The translations under genes were made by a program, and so were the position numbers. 15,183 nucleotides of DNA from Caryophanales bacterium UBA3935 (lineage in GTDB: Bacteria; Bacillota_I; Bacilli_A; ML615J-28; CAG-698). Positions 13,773-15,183 of the stretch are shown piece by piece. The notes beneath the pieces were generated by a model that saw nothing but the letters and a program-made list of their open reading frames with translations, did not search any database and had not been told where the DNA came from. The stretch lies in the NCBI GenBank assembly GCA_002385755.1, contig DGED01000077.1, positions 1-15,183 on the forward strand, written 5' to 3'. The number at the start of each line of letters is the position of its first letter. Position 1 is the first letter of the stretch.

Positions 13773-15182
13773 TTAATGTTTAAAATGTCTCATCCCGGTA
13801 AAAATCATCGCGATTCCGTGCTCGTCGCATTTTTCGATCGACTCGTTATCGCGAAGCGACCCTCCCGGTTGGATGATCGCGGCGATTCCCGCTTCGCGCG
13901 CCGCCTCCACGACGTCGGGGAACGGGAAGAAAGCGTCGGACGCTAACACGGCGCCGACAGCCGCGTCGGGCGCGATAAGTTCCCGGCCGTGATCGATCGC
14001 CTGGCGCGCCGCCCATATCCTGTTCGTCTGGCCGGGGCCGACGCCGATCGACTGCTTATTTTTCGCGATTACGATCGCGTTTGATTTCGCGTGCTTGACG
14101 ATTTTCATTGCGAAAAGGAGATCTTCAAGCTGCGCTTTCGTGGGCGCAACCTTCGTAACTACCTTGAGCTCTTCCGGCGCGAGCTCGTCGTCCCAGCTTT
14201 GCGCGATTACGCCGCCGCGAACCTTCTTGATATCCATGTCTTTCGCCTTGCCCGGAGCGACCGCGAGCTCCAGGAGCCGGATATTTTTTTTCCGTTTCAA
14301 GATTTCCAAAGCCTCCGCTTCGTACGCGGGGGCGACGATAACCTCGAGGAATATCTCGCTCATCTCCCGGGCGACGTCCGCCGTCAGGGTCCCGTTCATC
14401 ACGACGATGCCGCCGAAGATCGAAACTTTGTCGGCGGCATAGGCTTTCCGCCACGCCTCGTAAATCGTCGCCGCGCTGCCGACGCCGCAGGGATTGGCGT
14501 GCTTGCAGGCGACGACCGTCGGCTCGGCAAACTCCCGAAGCAACTCGAGCGCCCCGTTGGTATCGTTGATGTTATTGAAGGAAAGCGGCTTGCCGTGCAA
14601 CTGGCGCGCGTCGGCGAGCGTTCCCTCCGGGCGGATTATCCCCCGGTAGAAGGCCGCTTTTTGATGGGGGTTTTCGCCGTAGCGCATGTCCGCCACTTTT
14701 TCGTAGACGAGCGTTAATGTCTCGGGAAATCCCTCTTCCCCGGCCTTTCGCCCCAAGTATTCCGCGACCAAGGCGTCATAAGCGGCCGTGTGCCGAAACG
14801 CCTTTCTCATCAAGTAAAGACGCGTTTCCGGGGAGATCTTCCCGTCCTTTTTCAACTCGTCGATAATCAAGGAATAATCGGCCGGATCAACCGCGACCGC
14901 GACGTCCCGGTAGTTTTTCGCGGCGGCGCGGAGCATCGTCGGGCCGCCGATATCGATATTCTCAACCGCCTCCGCAAACGTCGCGCCCGGTTTTAATATC
15001 GTTTGCTTGAAAGGATATAAATTCACGATAACGAGATCGATCGGCTCGATGCCTAGTTCCGCTATCTCCTTCATGTGACGGGCGTCGTCCCGCCGCGCCA
15101 AGATCCCGGCGTGCACCGCCGGGGGCAGGGGTTTTACCCGACCGTCAAGGCACTCGGGAAAACCCGGAAGATCGGATACCTC
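13773..15182 (-). CDS. purH: Bifunctional AICAR transformylase / IMP cyclohydrolase, 5' end cut by window edge
   Basis: Performs the last two steps of de novo IMP synthesis: formyl transfer to AICAR, then ring closure. The 469 visible residues match PurH throughout, with about 40 N-terminal residues lost past the right edge. Family landmarks are [14 protein letters not shown] in the cyclohydrolase domain, and [19 protein letters not shown] (Lys-His pair of the transformylase) and SDAFFPF in the C-terminal half. Codons for [16 protein letters not shown] at the edge agree with the conserved [15 protein letters not shown] except for two Pro in place of Thr and His. The gene supplies IMP to GuaB. 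No terminator follows the stop at 13773, and the DUF4432 gene lies just beyond. Confidence 0.96.
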   Translation of the reverse strand, partial: EVSDLPGFPECLDGRVKPLPPAVHAGILARRDDARHMKEIAELGIEPIDLVIVNLYPFKQTILKPGATFAEAVENIDIGGPTMLRAAAKNYRDVAVAVDPADYSLIIDELKKDGKISPETRLYLMRKAFRHTAAYDALVAEYLGRKAGEEGFPETLTLVYEKVADMRYGENPHQKAAFYRGIIRPEGTLADARQLHGKPLSFNNINDTNGALELLREFAEPTVVACKHANPCGVGSAATIYEAWRKAYAADKVSIFGGIVVMNGTLTADVAREMSEIFLEVIVAPAYEAEALEILKRKKNIRLLELAVAPGKAKDMDIKKVRGGVIAQSWDDELAPEELKVVTKVAPTKAQLEDLLFAMKIVKHAKSNAIVIAKNKQSIGVGPGQTNRIWAARQAIDHGRELIAPDAAVGAVLASDAFFPFPDVVEAAREAGIAAIIQPGGSLRDNESIEKCDEHGIAMIFTGMRHFKH

Positions 15183-15183
15183 C

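Noticed and set aside
14091..14717. Rightward open frame opposite purH
   Set aside because: Falls fully inside conserved PurH coding sequence and has no ribosome-binding site or domain.
1..15183. CRISPR array, insertion sequence, prophage or tRNA genes
   Set aside because: No regularly spaced repeats, transposase or phage motifs, or cloverleaf with CCA-like end were seen; gaps between genes are short and mostly explained.

Overview
The window looks like ordinary chromosome from a bacterium, most likely a member of the Bacillota (Firmicutes) or a close relative. The evidence is a guanine-type purine riboswitch directly in front of guaA-guaB, a FAD oxidoreductase with a C-terminal Rieske domain of the Bacillus YhfW kind, strong GAGG/AGGAGG ribosome-binding sites, sigma-A-like promoters with 17 bp spacers, and GTG and TTG starts. 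I cannot place it more precisely. No tRNA, rRNA, CRISPR array, prophage or insertion sequence is visible, and no gene-free stretch exceeds about 200 bp.

Layout, left to right. (1) Positions 1-207 are AT-rich and hold an inverted repeat, a possible leftward promoter with leader, and the metK terminator. (2) A leftward operon, tldD-tldE-metK (4101 to 208), starts at a good promoter; its genes overlap or nearly touch, and all three use GTG or TTG starts. (3) A rightward, divergently placed FAD/Rieske oxidoreductase (4210-5715) ends in a strong hairpin shared with the converging gltX. (4) A leftward pair, an ABC-exporter-like protein (8924-7221) followed 11 bp later by gltX (7209-5773), is driven by a near-consensus promoter. 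(5) A rightward ROK-family protein (9087-9965) is divergent from that pair. (6) A rightward guanine-riboswitch operon follows: promoter, aptamer, intrinsic terminator, guaA (10159-11097, only the ATP-pyrophosphatase half) and guaB (11112-12584), closed by a bidirectional terminator. (7) Leftward on the right side are purH (truncated by the window edge, ending at 13773) and a DUF4432 aldose-epimerase-like gene (13664-12666).

Functionally, the right half centres on purine nucleotides: PurH makes IMP, GuaB turns IMP into XMP and GuaA turns XMP into GMP, with guanine repressing the last two steps through the riboswitch. The left half supplies S-adenosylmethionine, glutamyl-tRNA and a TldD/TldE protease pair.

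I see no multi-gene system that is clearly new. The features most worth a second look are individual proteins. The ABC exporter has an intact reading frame, but its Walker A lysine, Walker B aspartate, signature motif, D-loop and H-loop histidine are all replaced. The GMP synthetase lacks its amidotransferase domain. The ROK protein lacks the usual sugar-binding Glu and His. PurH carries two substitutions in a conserved motif close to the window edge.
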